DNA of 64,000 bases from NCBI GenBank assembly GCA_016946835.1, contig JACVTC010000064.1:192501-256500 (forward strand). The letters run 5' to 3'. The notes below the pieces were generated by a model. That model was not told the DNA's origin. It worked only from the letters and a program-made list of their open reading frames with translations, and did not search any database. This stretch comes from Neocallimastix lanati (nom. inval.). Lineage: Eukaryota > Neocallimastigomycota > Neocallimastigomycetes > Neocallimastigales > Neocallimastigaceae. Below, in pieces: positions 12,101-24,182 of the stretch (positions are counted from its first letter, which is position 1; each line of letters starts with the position of its first letter). The position numbers were made by a program, and so were the translations under genes.

Positions 12101-12339
12101 CATTTACCTTTTATTAATAAAGGTTTATGATCCGAAATGGGGGGAAAGTCAATAAAAGTACCATATGAAAGTAAATCTAACATATGATCATTGACAATCG
12201 CATGATCTATATCAGATTCTCTATTACCTCTACTCCATGAAATTGGGGAGCCCCATAAGGGAAGAATTTTCCAATTACTAAATTTAGAGAGCAAATTACC
12301 TAATTTCTCAGTAGGTAAATTAAAATCACCAACCAACAT
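9103..12339 (-). CDS. LINE ORF2: endonuclease C-terminal part, reverse transcriptase, zinc motif
   Basis: A 1078-codon frame. The first 80 residues hold the C-terminal half of an APE-type endonuclease (VGDFNLP, SDIDHAIVND, ISDHKPL). Next come a helical linker and the RT: KASGPDGIPVEFYK, SIPKKGDDLSDCDNYRGISL, palm motif A FLDLKKAYDSVP with the first catalytic Asp, motif B GVRQGCPLSPILFNLFIND, and motif C FADDIVLC with the catalytic Asp pair. The thumb follows. A zinc-binding motif CPNFCPCCKSNKQWISHWLIDC and an Asn/Ser-rich low-complexity stretch (about residues 925-965) precede the C-terminus. The enzyme would nick DNA and copy element RNA at the nick. The frame starts inside the endonuclease domain, so 12339 is unlikely to be the natural start. 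It overlaps the upstream frame by 14 bases. Confidence 0.88.
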   Translation of the reverse strand: MLVGDFNLPTEKLGNLLSKFSNWKILPLWGSPISWSRGNRESDIDHAIVNDHMLDLLSYGTFIDFPPISDHKPLLIKGKCFSSVNSDNSFSLPKKTVKWDRLKCINEKESIFDNNYFSVLEEVIPDPNISIDDISKKFISTSFNIAKELNITSISEVRKSFFHMSQKIFNLQKLKMKLYKSIKRRGSYHNLDEFEELIDKYNRMCKIIHHMCNIYRKTEYQHWINTGCEYMKSHNPKKAWKWLKTTAKVDKFKNMSNSPVKDKNGKLATSTKEQLEVWHNHYKKLASSHSDINSALIEWYNKFSNGTFRYTRHNEWDINQDISIEEIREAILATPNFKASGPDGIPVEFYKALIPPDDENSVNNSSSGLNCLQKIYSRIWNGEFPSSWNEASIISIPKKGDDLSDCDNYRGISLINNGIKLISKIVSKRISEYGLKNNFIRPEQFGFRTKEECVSLFISIREICQRRKNDNKETYLAFLDLKKAYDSVPIGNILYKLDALGIRGKCYQFIKNLYLTSKASVKIDDQYSESFNIMKGVRQGCPLSPILFNLFINDIFNDVSELGIPLGESRCCGGLFADDIVLCAPSRTKLKKMLKKVNEWAKFNMMNFGINKCATMVIRPDTPLFQNKRDPTFYLAGQPIPITKCYTYLGIPFDKSLSLKPIIKLLNSKVTKALFSVSKFLSNSKIPIPFKKIIINSYVLSKVSYFAPLLGSNKTRTNNTQKLINKGLRWIAGIQKAKSFINVYSISKDLHIPPLSAKCALSQVKCFDKWKNSNCIISYLVNNIPKSRKYTWTKESRTLKRKLEKRGNNDNKIKDFYWKRDMKINSIKAEFYDKNKFEETSKFIKLCYDYPDLSYGFYWLLRARSGYRLDARIAKAAKIVDQMCPNFCPCCKSNKQWISHWLIDCPFFNHTRSKVNDKILFLYNAFYRGNLTNDIVNSNNDNSNSNNSNSYNSNNNISNSIFSNVSNSIENNVYIDSSVCEKVFNFLLGGRSINNSTREWEDLFKCQMKSGAYSDTPFLVVTAALLQSILPIAIGQQWSLFNRFKSNRTTTTKSVNTEETVRQASRASATNEDHNFVS

Positions 12340-13537
12340 TGAAGGATGAGGAAGAGTGACTATTTAACCAAGACAATATTTCAATTCTAGCAGCTCTAGC
12401 ATGAAGGCTATGGCCACTATGAGGTACGTACACATTACCAATAGAACATTTAGTGAAATTCCAAAAATTATAAGTATACAAGGAAATAATATACTCATAA
12501 GTGTTGTTTTCAAGAGAGGCTTGACAAGAATTATGAAACCCTATATAAAGTCCTCTTTTACCGGGAATTTCATTATTAGCTTTTTTGAAGAAATGTTTGT
12601 AGTTTTTTAATGATACTCGACATGGATATTTACTGCTAGAACCTGAACCATTTCCTGTTTCCTGAAAGCATAAGAAAAGTGGTTTGTACATTGAAATAAA
12701 GAATTCAACACTGTCTTTTTTATCAAAGTTCCATCCATTAGTATTCCAACTGACACATAGAGAAAATTCTTTAACTGTATTATTATTAATATGAGTGTTA
12801 TTAATATTATTGGAGTTATTATAATTGATTGAACTGGAATTTGAATTTGAATCTGAACTTGAAACTGAATTTAAACATAAATTGGAAATTGGACTTGAAC
12901 TTGTACTTGAACTTGAATTTGAACTTGAACTTGTACTTAGTCTTGAACTTGAACTTGAACTTGAACTTGAACTTGAACTTGAACTTGAACTTGAACTTGA
13001 ACTTGAACTTGAACTTAAACTTAAACTTGAACTAGAACTTGAACTTGAACTTGTACTTGAACTTGAACATGAATCTGTTTTTGAACTTGAATTTAAATTT
13101 TGACTTGAATCTGCATTTGAATTTGAAATAGTGAATAAATTGATATTATATGATGAATTCACTTTTTCTGATAAGGCAAAATGTTTCCTTTTGAGTGAAG
13201 AAAAACTGTATTTATGATTCCTTTTGCTACAATTAATAACATTAATTGAAGCACGTTTGAAACTATTAACAATACAATCAGTAATAGATGTTATTTCTTC
13301 TTCATTACCTACTATTTTAATTTTAAAGAATGCATCATTAAAATTAGCAATACGTTTAATTGATAAAACCTTATCATTTAATTCATTCAGAGTTTTCTTT
13401 AAATGTCTTCTCATTTTGATTTCTGGCCAAGATCGAAGTCCGCGGATAAAGAGTAGTTTCGTATTCTCCATTGGTATACCGTGGCACCTTGAACCTCTTA
13501 GAATGAAATTCTTATTTCTTATATATTGGATTTCCAT
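12326..13537 (-). CDS. LINE N-terminal ORF: unknown N-domain, poly-Ser, endonuclease N-terminal part
   Basis: A 403-codon frame. Residues 1-130 are basic and of no recognised family; the section LLFIRGLRSWPEIKMRRHLKKTL may be an RNA-binding fold, which is a guess. Residues about 150-230 are nearly all serine, encoded by a TCAAGT-type hexanucleotide array. From about residue 275 the APE-type endonuclease begins (CVSWNTNGWNF, CFQETGNG, GLYIGFHNSC, IGNVYVPHSGHS). It stops at SSSSFNVGW just before the VGDFN motif, which continues in the +1 frame at 12339. The split through a catalytic domain points to a frameshift mutation rather than a natural ORF1/ORF2 border. Confidence 0.8.
   Translation of the reverse strand: MEIQYIRNKNFILRGSRCHGIPMENTKLLFIRGLRSWPEIKMRRHLKKTLNELNDKVLSIKRIANFNDAFFKIKIVGNEEEITSITDCIVNSFKRASINVINCSKRNHKYSFSSLKRKHFALSEKVNSSYNINLFTISNSNADSSQNLNSSSKTDSCSSSSTSSSSSSSSSLSLSSSSSSSSSSSSSSSSSSSSSSSSRLSTSSSSNSSSSTSSSPISNLCLNSVSSSDSNSNSSSINYNNSNNINNTHINNNTVKEFSLCVSWNTNGWNFDKKDSVEFFISMYKPLFLCFQETGNGSGSSSKYPCRVSLKNYKHFFKKANNEIPGKRGLYIGFHNSCQASLENNTYEYIISLYTYNFWNFTKCSIGNVYVPHSGHSLHARAARIEILSWLNSHSSSSFNVGW
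12870..13090. repeat. Hexanucleotide array encoding poly-serine
   Basis: Plus strand reads as repeated GAACTT (ACTTGA) units with some degenerate copies. On the coding (minus) strand alternating TCA and AGT codons give the serine tract. The six-base period keeps the frame, so expansions stay open in several frames and produce meaningless Leu-Asn and Leu-Glu shadow frames on the plus strand. Confidence 0.9.
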
Positions 13538-14188
13538 AATAGTAATAAAAAACTAAAAATTAATAACTAAAAAAAATAAAAAATAAAAGTCAGTTTTTAT
13601 TATAAAGTCTTGAGTATAATGAGAATTGTAATAAATTTATATCTTTTTGGAGTAAATAATTTCGATAATTAGTAGTTTGTTGAATGATTGAAAAATAATT
13701 TGATTTAGCACTTTTTTCAGTATATTATTTAAATTGAATATCATAAAGTATTTAATGACTAAGATTGAATTGATGAAATAAAATGGCACAAAATTAGTAC
13801 AGAGTTAAATAAATTACTACAAGATTTAGAGTGAATCAATCTCTTACAACGTGATACATGAAATATATAGTTGAAATACAATTGAATACAATAGATTCTT
13901 ACATGAGAATAGTAATACTACATGAAAATAGAAATACAATGAAAATGTATTACTTATTCTTGGGTGTAACTTATTTAACAATGTTCTAAAAATGCACCAT
14001 TATATTCCGCAGTGAATGTTCACCAGAAAAATTTTACCAATAACATTACCATTGCGCATAATGTTATTAATTAACACAAAATATAACTTTACTACTATTT
14101 TGCACCAGTACTGTGGATCTACTTTAAAAGAGTAAAGTTAATTCCCCTTGCAGGCGATTTAAATACATAAATCGAGTACACCCCTGCT

Positions 14189-14200
14189 CGGGGAACTAAT

Positions 14201-14202
<2 letters not shown>
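14189..14202. repeat. 14-bp target-site duplication (left) of the short LINE copy
   Basis: CGGGGAACTAATAA abuts the poly-T at 14203 and recurs at 14719-14732. The duplicated bases span the 5' junction of the near-full-length LINE with its own target duplication, so this insertion came later. Confidence 0.9.
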
Positions 14203-14235
<33 letters not shown>

Positions 14236-14718
14236 CAGGGAAGAGAATACACTTCCAAAAACTTTATTAAATTTTATTTTAAAAAATACATGTAGGTGAA
14301 AAGTACATTAGAAATTAAAAATAAAAAATTAAAAAATAAAAAATAAAAAATAAAAAAGCTCGAAAATACTATGTATTTCGGCAAGTTGTACTATGCGGGA
14401 ATTTTACCCTTCCTATCAAATAAAAAAGAAATAAAATTTAGAAGTAACATCCTTAAAATAGATAGTGTGGTGTCCACTAAACTCTCCCCGGATTCATCAT
14501 TTATTGAGCTACTAGGGCGAGAATCACCCTTCGTAGTAATAGATGATAATCCTGTATTTTCATTATGCCTTATCAGTACGACGTCGACGCTCTTGGTTAA
14601 GTTTGATATTTTGCAATACCTATCAAATAATAGCTCAAACGAACTACTTATGATAGGTATTGCATTTGTTAAGAATTCCGCCAAGCCCACAATTTTTGGA
14701 ACAGGTGACTCAGATGAA
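14203..14718 (-). mobile_element. Severely 5'-truncated LINE copy, youngest layer
   Basis: A 516-bp insert consisting of poly-T (14203-14232), a 3' UTR and the last about 110 codons of ORF2 (SSESPVPKIVGLAEFL...). It is very similar to 7436-7935 of the older copy. A 14-bp direct repeat flanks it exactly. The 5' truncation, poly-A tail and target duplication are the hallmarks of target-primed reverse transcription. It encodes nothing functional. Confidence 0.9.
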
Positions 14719-14736
14719 CGGGGAACTAATAACAAA
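14719..14736. repeat. Overlapping target-site duplications (right ends)
   Basis: 14719-14732 is the right copy of the 14-bp duplication of the short insert. 14725-14736 (ACTAATAACAAA) is the right copy of the 12-bp duplication of the near-full-length LINE. The overlap shows that the short copy landed on the 5' junction of the larger one. Confidence 0.85.
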
Positions 14737-14855
14737 GGATTGAAGAACTTTTTTCTTGTATGCAATAGGAATAAGTTTATTTGAGAAGAAACGTGTAAAT
14801 GAAAGAAGGGATTTTCTAACAAAAAAATACATGCGTGATATAATGTATTCTAGTA
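14737..14855 (-). mobile_element. Older LINE copy, upstream part beyond the insertion
   Basis: The reverse strand reads KSLLSFTRFFSNKLIPIAYKKKVLQS, which leads directly into FVISKVIYYSPLLG at 8841 once the nested DNA is removed. It aligns with KALFSVSKFLSNSKIPIPFKKIIINS of the intact element. The copy appears to end (5' truncation) near 14850. Confidence 0.8.
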
Positions 14856-14879
14856 AGAGATCATCTGGAAAAGGTAAAG

Positions 14880-15302
14880 TTAATGAAAAAAAAAAAAAAA
14901 AGAATAGAACACAAAATTATTTTTATCTTTATTTTGTACTTCTTTTTTTTTATTTTATTTTTGAAATTTATTTACTTTTTTATTTATTTAATTAATATTC
15001 ATTTAATACACTAAATATGTAATTATCATTATATATATAATTTATTATTTGTTATTATTTTTTTTATATTTATTCAAATTTACATTAAAATAAAATATAA
15101 AAACTAAAAATAAAATAAAAATAAAATAAACGATTAAAAAAAAAATTTTTTTTTATAAAATTTAAATAAAAATTTTTTATTTTAAAATTTTAATTTATTT
15201 ATTTATTTATTTTTAATTTCTTATGAATTTATTTCATAAAAAAAAAAAAAGAAAAAAAAAATTATTTGTATATTTCTTCTTTTTTTTTTTTTTTTAATTT
15301 AT
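14880..15302. other. AT-rich 3' flank of the first cellulase gene
   Basis: Poly-A, TTTA and A/T runs only; no gene seen. It would contain the 3' UTR and terminator of the minus-strand cellulase but no specific signal can be singled out. Confidence 0.6.
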
Positions 15303-18194
<2,892 letters not shown>

Positions 18195-18323
18195 TTAAAA
18201 ATTTAAGAATAAAAAAAATTAATATTTTTAAAAGGGAAGTCAATAAATTTTTTTTTTTTTATTTTTTGATTTGCTTTGTCTCGTTATTTAATTTATTTTT
18301 TTTTTATTTCCAATATTTTTCGA

Positions 18324-18331
18324 CTTGCGAA
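18324..18331 (-). promoter_or_regulatory. Shared octamer TTCGCAAG upstream of the minus-strand cellulase
   Basis: TTCGCAAG on the minus strand, about 140 bases before the ATG. The same octamer occurs about 100 bases before the ATG of the second cellulase (36786-36793). In such AT-rich DNA a shared octamer that is half G+C is a plausible regulator site, but this is inference. Confidence 0.35.
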
Positions 18332-19489
18332 ATTATTGAAGCAACGATACAAAAATATTTTTTTTAAACCTAAAAATTTTTTCTAAAAATATAAAACATG
18401 AGAGAAAAATCATGATATAAATAGAAAAAACTTTTTTTATATTTTTTAATAATAAACGGTAAAAAATATTTTACATAATATATTTATATTTAAAACTAAT
18501 GAAAATCAATTTATATAATTTATATATTTAATATATATAATAATATTAAAAAAAAATAATAGTAATAAAAAAATATATATAAATCAAAGAATATTATTAT
18601 ATGTATTAAACTTTAATATATTATATATCAATAAATTAAGGAGAAATTATATATAGTAATATATTATTTTATATATATGTTTTTCTTAGTATTAAGGTTT
18701 AATATAACTAATCGTTCATTCAATTAAAAGAATTATAATATATATTATAATAGTGAAGTAAAATATATATATATTTATTAAATAACCATATATATTTTTA
18801 TATGTAAATATAGTACTATTTATTTAAATAATATAAAAAAAAATTTTTGTACAAACTTAAATTTAATTTTAAATTATGTTATTTCATAAAAATTAACATA
18901 TAAACTTTTATTTTATAATTTTTTCTTAATATAATACATTTATGTATAATATATATTTAGCTTATACATTAAATGTATATAATATATATGATACAAATTA
19001 GTAAGAACTTACTATCAATTAAATTATTAGTTTTTAATTCAATTTATAAATATATTTTTATATTTAATAAATAATTCTAATTTTTATATGGTTAGTAATA
19101 AATTTATTTAACAAATAATATAAAAGGAAAATAAGGAAAATAAAATATGATTATTATAATAATATAATATGAAATTTTATTAATAATAATTTAATTAAAT
19201 TTAATTTAATATATATAAAATAAAATTTAAATGCCATTTAATGAAACAAAAGGTTAATTTAATTTGAATATAAAATATAACATTTATGGGAATAATACTA
19301 AAAAATTTAATTGGTATAATAATAATATATCATAAGATGATATAGAATTATATATTAATATTTATTTAAAAATACTAAATACAAAAAATACAAAAAATTC
19401 CATATTAATATATAATATATAATATATAAATATATAGATTATGATAAGTAAAAAAAAAAAAAAAAAAACTTATTAAAATAAAATTTAAT

Positions 19490-19800
19490 GGTATTATTGT
19501 TAAAATATGATAGAATAGTTCTATATTGTTAGGATTTCCCAATCCTAAACAGGTGATGTAAGCTTTAATAAAGACTCTATCTATAGGCATACCAGTTCAG
19601 CATTACTCCTGAAAAGACCTATTTACAAATAGTTGGCTTCCTTTTGGCTTCTTAACCTTTCAGGATTTATTCTTTGCATATATATCTTAGAGTAATTCGC
19701 ACAAAAAATATTTACACATGAACATCTAAGCCCAAATGTAGTAAAATAATATTCAATCCAAGGAAAGCCTTTTGCGAGTTAACTACATGATGACACACCT
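19490..19800. other. Higher-complexity island, unidentified
   Basis: About 300 bases with clearly higher G+C and no low-complexity runs. Minus-strand fragments such as GMPIDRVFIKAYITCLGLGNP and KGFPWIEYYFTTFGLRCSC look protein-like but are separated by stops. It is probably a decayed coding sequence or mobile element; I do not recognise it. Confidence 0.3.
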
Positions 19801-19906
19801 TTATATTTTTTTAGTTTATATTATAAATAATATTTTTACTATAAAATAAGTTTAAATATGTAATTCTAATTTTTATATTTTTTAATTATTAAGGTGATTA
19901 TTATTA

Positions 19907-19937
<31 letters not shown>

Positions 19938-20022
19938 GTTATTTAGTTAGTTAGTTATTTTTTTATTTATTTATTTATTTAGTTATTTAGTTATTTAGTT
20001 ATTTAGTTAGTTAGTTATTTTT

Positions 20023-20057
<35 letters not shown>

Positions 20058-21765
20058 TTTTCATAGTGTTTTTTATTATTGTTACTAATTATTTGTTATA
20101 TAATTAATATTACAAATATTTGAAAAATGAAAAAATTATTTATTTCTTTATTTTTTTTATTATTATTATTATTATTATTAAACTTATCATGTTATAGTTA
20201 ATAAATTTTAATAATGTAAGCTAATTACAAAAATAATTTTTATCAAATTACTGTTCATATAATTGTTATTGTATTTAAGTCTTTAATTAAATTAACCCAT
20301 TTATCACTGAAATAAATTATAATTACTAAAAGAATAATTACAATCACAAAAGAATATTGATATAGATAATAATCCAATTAATTATTATAAATATTGTATA
20401 TATTGTTTATAATAATTAGTATAAATATAAACTAAAACATTATTTACACACAATTATTAATTAAAAGAAAAAAAATTAGTGATTAATAAAATAGTATTGT
20501 TTTATAAAAATTAATTTAAAATATATAAAAATATATATAAAGTTAAATATTCCGGTAATATTATTAAATATAAAAAATTTAAATTCTAAATATGATAATA
20601 TTAAAGTTTTTATTTCAAATAATAGAAATATATATTATGATTAATTTTTATTATGTAGTTCTATATATTCTAAATAATTATTAATACTACTATATAATAT
20701 AAACAGTTTTATTTCTGTTTCAAAAAAAAAAATATCAATAATTATATAATTATTTTATATAAACTTTTATGTTAATATTACATTAAACTATAAATTAAAA
20801 CAAAAAAATCTTAACTAAAATATTAATTAAAAGACTTAAATTTTTTAAATATTTTTAGGAAGGAAAAAATCTTTATAAAAACTTATAATTAAAGTTTATA
20901 ATATAATATATATATTTTATCTTTTTTTGGTATTGTCACACCAAAATAAGTCATAGCAAAGATAAATCTTTTTTTTTTTTTTTTTTTTTAGTTGAAACGA
21001 TGAATGTTTTTTCTATTTTTAAAATAACAATAAAAATAACAAATTCAATTCTATACGTTTTGTTTGAAATAAATTTTAATTTTATTAAGTTTATAATATT
21101 AATATATATATAATAATATTAAAAATAATATTAAAATAATCGAATTAATTAGTTTAACAATATAATGTTTTACAATAATTAATATATATGAAAATGTATC
21201 ATAGCATAATATTAAAGTTCTATGGAAAACTAATAAAATACAAAATTGTTCAATTTCATTAATTACTGAAATACATTTAGAATGTTACTTTAGTCCTTTG
21301 TATTATTTTAAACTTTATTTATAATAATTCAATAATTTAATAAAAATATTATTTATCATTTTTATTTAAATAATTATTGGTTTAATATTAATTTATTAAT
21401 TTATGTATTTTATCTTGTACTTATTTTTTAATATGAAGAACTATAATCTATTTATATATGTATACATTTTTTATTTTTTTTTTCATTTTTTTTATGGCTT
21501 AACTTCATTATATACTAAAGAAATTTTATTTATTTTCTTTTTTTATATGAGATGATCAATGATAAATTAATATAGATAAATACTAATAGAATATAAAAAT
21601 TAAAGAAATTATCAAAAATCATAATGTTGAAACTAAATATTAAAAAAGAAAAAAAGAAAAAAAGAAAAAGAAAAGAAAAAAAATAACTGATATAAAATTT
21701 AAATAGATTTATAATAAGCTTTATATTTTTAATTAATAATGGTATTGATATTAAAATTATAATTA

Positions 21766-21811
<46 letters not shown>

Positions 21812-21945
21812 AATATTATCCTACTAAAATAGTATAAATTAATAATTTTGAAAATTTCAATATATATTTTTTGTAATATTAAGAATAAAAAGATAAATCA
21901 GTAAAATAAATTAATTTTTAAGAAGCAATTAAAATAATAGTAGTA

Positions 21946-21993
<48 letters not shown>

Positions 21994-22679
21994 TTTTAAA
22001 AAAAATGATCATTTAAAAAAAAAATATATATATATATATAAAAAAAAGAATGAAAATACAAAAATAATAAAATACAAAAATTTTTTGAATGTTTTAAAGC
22101 TTAATATATAGAAAAAAAAATAATTAAAAAATATGAATATATTAAATATTAGAAATGTTTGATATTTAAATGAAAAATATTTTGACTCACTAATAATAAA
22201 TGTTTTGAAGGAGGACATATACAGTTCACTACAATTAAAATTAAAACTATTAATTTTTTTTTCTTTTTTATTGTTGTTATTGTTTGTTTGTTTGTTTGTT
22301 TGTTTTTAAATTAATTATTTGATTTTTTTATTTTTAAATTTATTCTTTTATTATAATAATTAAAAAAATAATATTACATAATGAATATTTATAACAATTT
22401 ATTTAATTAATTATTAAGAAAAATATGATAATATGAGTTTTATTTCTTATTTTGATAATGGTTATTTTTCTCATAATGATATATTAAAAATAATAATAAT
22501 ATCAAATATATATATATACTTAATTTGACATATCGTTTGATGTAATATTAGTTATTCAATGAATTAATAATAGTATATAAAGTATATTGTGATTATAAAA
22601 TTCTTAACTGAGATAACAAATAATAATTAAATCATGTTATAAAAATAGTCAAATCTATTAAATCTTTTACTCCCTCAAA

Positions 22680-22925
22680 TTTGGAAGGACTAACGTTCCA
22701 TTACCATTCTTATATTAAAAATTTTATTGAAGGAAAACTTATAGCGTACAATAATGTTAAATCATTACCTGATTGTCCCAATATATGTTAAACAGGAATA
22801 GTTTTAACATGTTTTTTGCATCATTTACATAAATGTGGTTCATTTCGCCAATTTTTATAATACAAATTTTCAATACACCATTTATTTTTAATGGCTTGTA
22901 AAATTTTTTGTTAACGCCATAAAAA
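22680..22925 (-). pseudogene. Unidentified coding-like fragment
   Basis: The reverse strand reads NKKFYKPLKINGVLKICIIK, then GEMNHIYVNDAKNML..., ending near an ATTGGGACAATCAGGTAATG sequence. A closely related short stretch occurs at about 24058-24090. No family is recognised. It may be an exon remnant or part of a dispersed repeat. Confidence 0.25.
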
Positions 22926-22939
22926 ATTTTAATACAATT

Positions 22940-23695
22940 ATATGTAAAATAAAATAAATGTATAAATAAATAAACAAACAAATAAATAAATAAATAAAAA
23001 ATATAAGTATATAAAATAAAATAAAATAAATAGTAGAATATGAATATAAAGTACAGATTGAATAAAATAAAATAAAATAAAATAAAATAAATAGTAGAAT
23101 ATGAATATAAAGTACAGATTGAATAAAATAAAATAAAATAAAATAAAATAAATAGTAGAATATGAATATAAAGTACAGATTGAATAAAATAAAATAAAAT
23201 AAAATAAAATAATAGAATATGAATATAATTAAAGTACAAATTGAATAAAATAAAATAAAATAAAATAAAATAAAATAAAATAAAATAAAATAAAATAAAA
23301 TAAAATAAAATAAAATAAAATAAAATAAAATAAAATAAAATAAAATAAAATAAAATAAAATAAAATAAAATAAAATAAAATAAAATAAATAGTAGAACAT
23401 AAATATAAGTACAGATTGAATAAAATAAAATAAAATAAAATAAAATAAATAGTAGAACATAAATATAAGTACAAATTGAATAAAATAAAATAAAATAAAA
23501 TAAAATAAATAGTAGAACATAAATATAAGTACAGACTGAATAAAATAAAATAAAATAAAATAAATAAATGTAAATAAAATAAAATAAAATAAAATAAAAT
23601 AAAATAAATAGTAGAATATAAATATAAGTACAGATTGAATAAAATAAAATAAAATAAAATAAAATAAAATAAAATAAAATAAAATAAATAATATA
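22940..23695. repeat. AAAAT-rich minisatellite with a 30-nt core
   Basis: (AAAAT)n runs are interrupted about eight times by a core reading AATAGTAGAATATRAATATA followed by AGTACAGATTGAATA, giving a period of about 60-61 bases where regular. The same unit recurs at 25310-25440 and, reverse-complemented, at 60560-61350. The long hydrophobic Phe/Ile/Tyr/Leu frames on the minus strand are translation artefacts of the repeat. Confidence 0.9.
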
Positions 23696-23854
23696 GTTAT
23701 AGCCACATATTTATATAAATCACGTGAAAATGGCGTAATGCAACCTCCTCATTTATATATTGTTAAAAAGTCACGTGTTTTTTGATATAATGTATATTTT
23801 GAGTTTAAATTGATGCAAAAAATAGTATAAACATGCTATGAATTTAATATGCAA

Positions 23855-23969
23855 TTTGTATGCTGTTTGATGCTAATTCTTATCCAAACTAACTATCAAA
23901 TAAACTAGCAAAACTATCACTGTTTATACCAATTATATGCATAAAAGTTCAATTCAAACAGCATACAAA
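23855..23969. repeat. Imperfect fold-back with 16-bp perfect arms
   Basis: TTTGTATGCTGTTTGA at 23855-23870 is the exact reverse complement of 23954-23969. Additional weaker pairings lie inside (AGTATAAAC near 23824 with GTTTATACC near 23920). The surrounding 23700-24110 is unusually complex for this region. It could be a small non-autonomous inverted-repeat element. Confidence 0.45.
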
Positions 23970-24109
23970 ACTACCCAATAATATCATCAATATATATTTG
24001 TTTCAGCATTTATGTTCAATTAATATTTTGGACGTATATTGAAATAATTAACAAAATTAAATCATTACCTTGATTGTCCCAATGTTGACTCGTTCCTTGA
24101 TCAATTTAC

Positions 24110-24143
24110 TACTATTGATACAATACAAATACAATGTTATAAC

Positions 24144-24182
<39 letters not shown>

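Larger units (their letters stand above)
8842..14194 (-). mobile_element. Near-full-length LINE (non-LTR) retrotransposon
   Basis: A 5.35-kb element on the minus strand. Its poly-A tail appears as 28 T at 8842-8869, and the 3' UTR is 8870-9102. The coding region spans 9103-13537 in two overlapping frames, and the 5' UTR spans about 13538-14194, beginning TCCCCGAGCAGGGG. It is flanked by the 12-bp duplication ACTAATAACAAA. Domains in order: N-terminal region of unknown function, poly-serine tract, APE-type endonuclease (split between frames), reverse transcriptase, and a CxxxCxCC...HxxxxC zinc-binding motif. There is no RNase H or LTR. The endonuclease frameshift suggests a defective copy, although the RT itself is intact. 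Confidence 0.9.
18332..22940. other. AT-rich intergenic DNA with microsatellites
   Basis: No gene is supported. It contains ATT/TTTA/TTAG-type arrays (19900-20060), a poly-A near 21773-21803, an AAT array near 21948-21992 and GTTT repeats near 22284-22306. One more complex island at 19490-19800 and a small one at 22680-22920 are listed separately. Confidence 0.6.

Noticed and set aside
12326-12339. Reinitiation or programmed frameshift producing two natural LINE proteins
   Set aside because: The junction cuts the endonuclease domain next to its GDFN motif and no slippery heptamer or pseudoknot is evident; mutation is simpler, though not proven.
12825-13103. Plus-strand Glu-Leu and Asn-Leu repeat proteins
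   Set aside because: Antisense shadows of the hexanucleotide array that encodes poly-serine in the minus-strand LINE ORF.
20970-21000. Poly-T at 20970-20989 followed by TTAGTTGAAACGATGAATG as another retroelement 3' end
   Set aside because: No coding remnant or target duplication is visible beside it; poly-T runs are common throughout the window.
22757-23706. Long hydrophobic Phe/Ile/Leu/Tyr frames that look like multi-pass membrane proteins
   Set aside because: They are translations of the AAAAT/TTTTA minisatellite; the five-base period gives open frames with no real protein signal. The same applies to 60797-61435 and 25478-25735.
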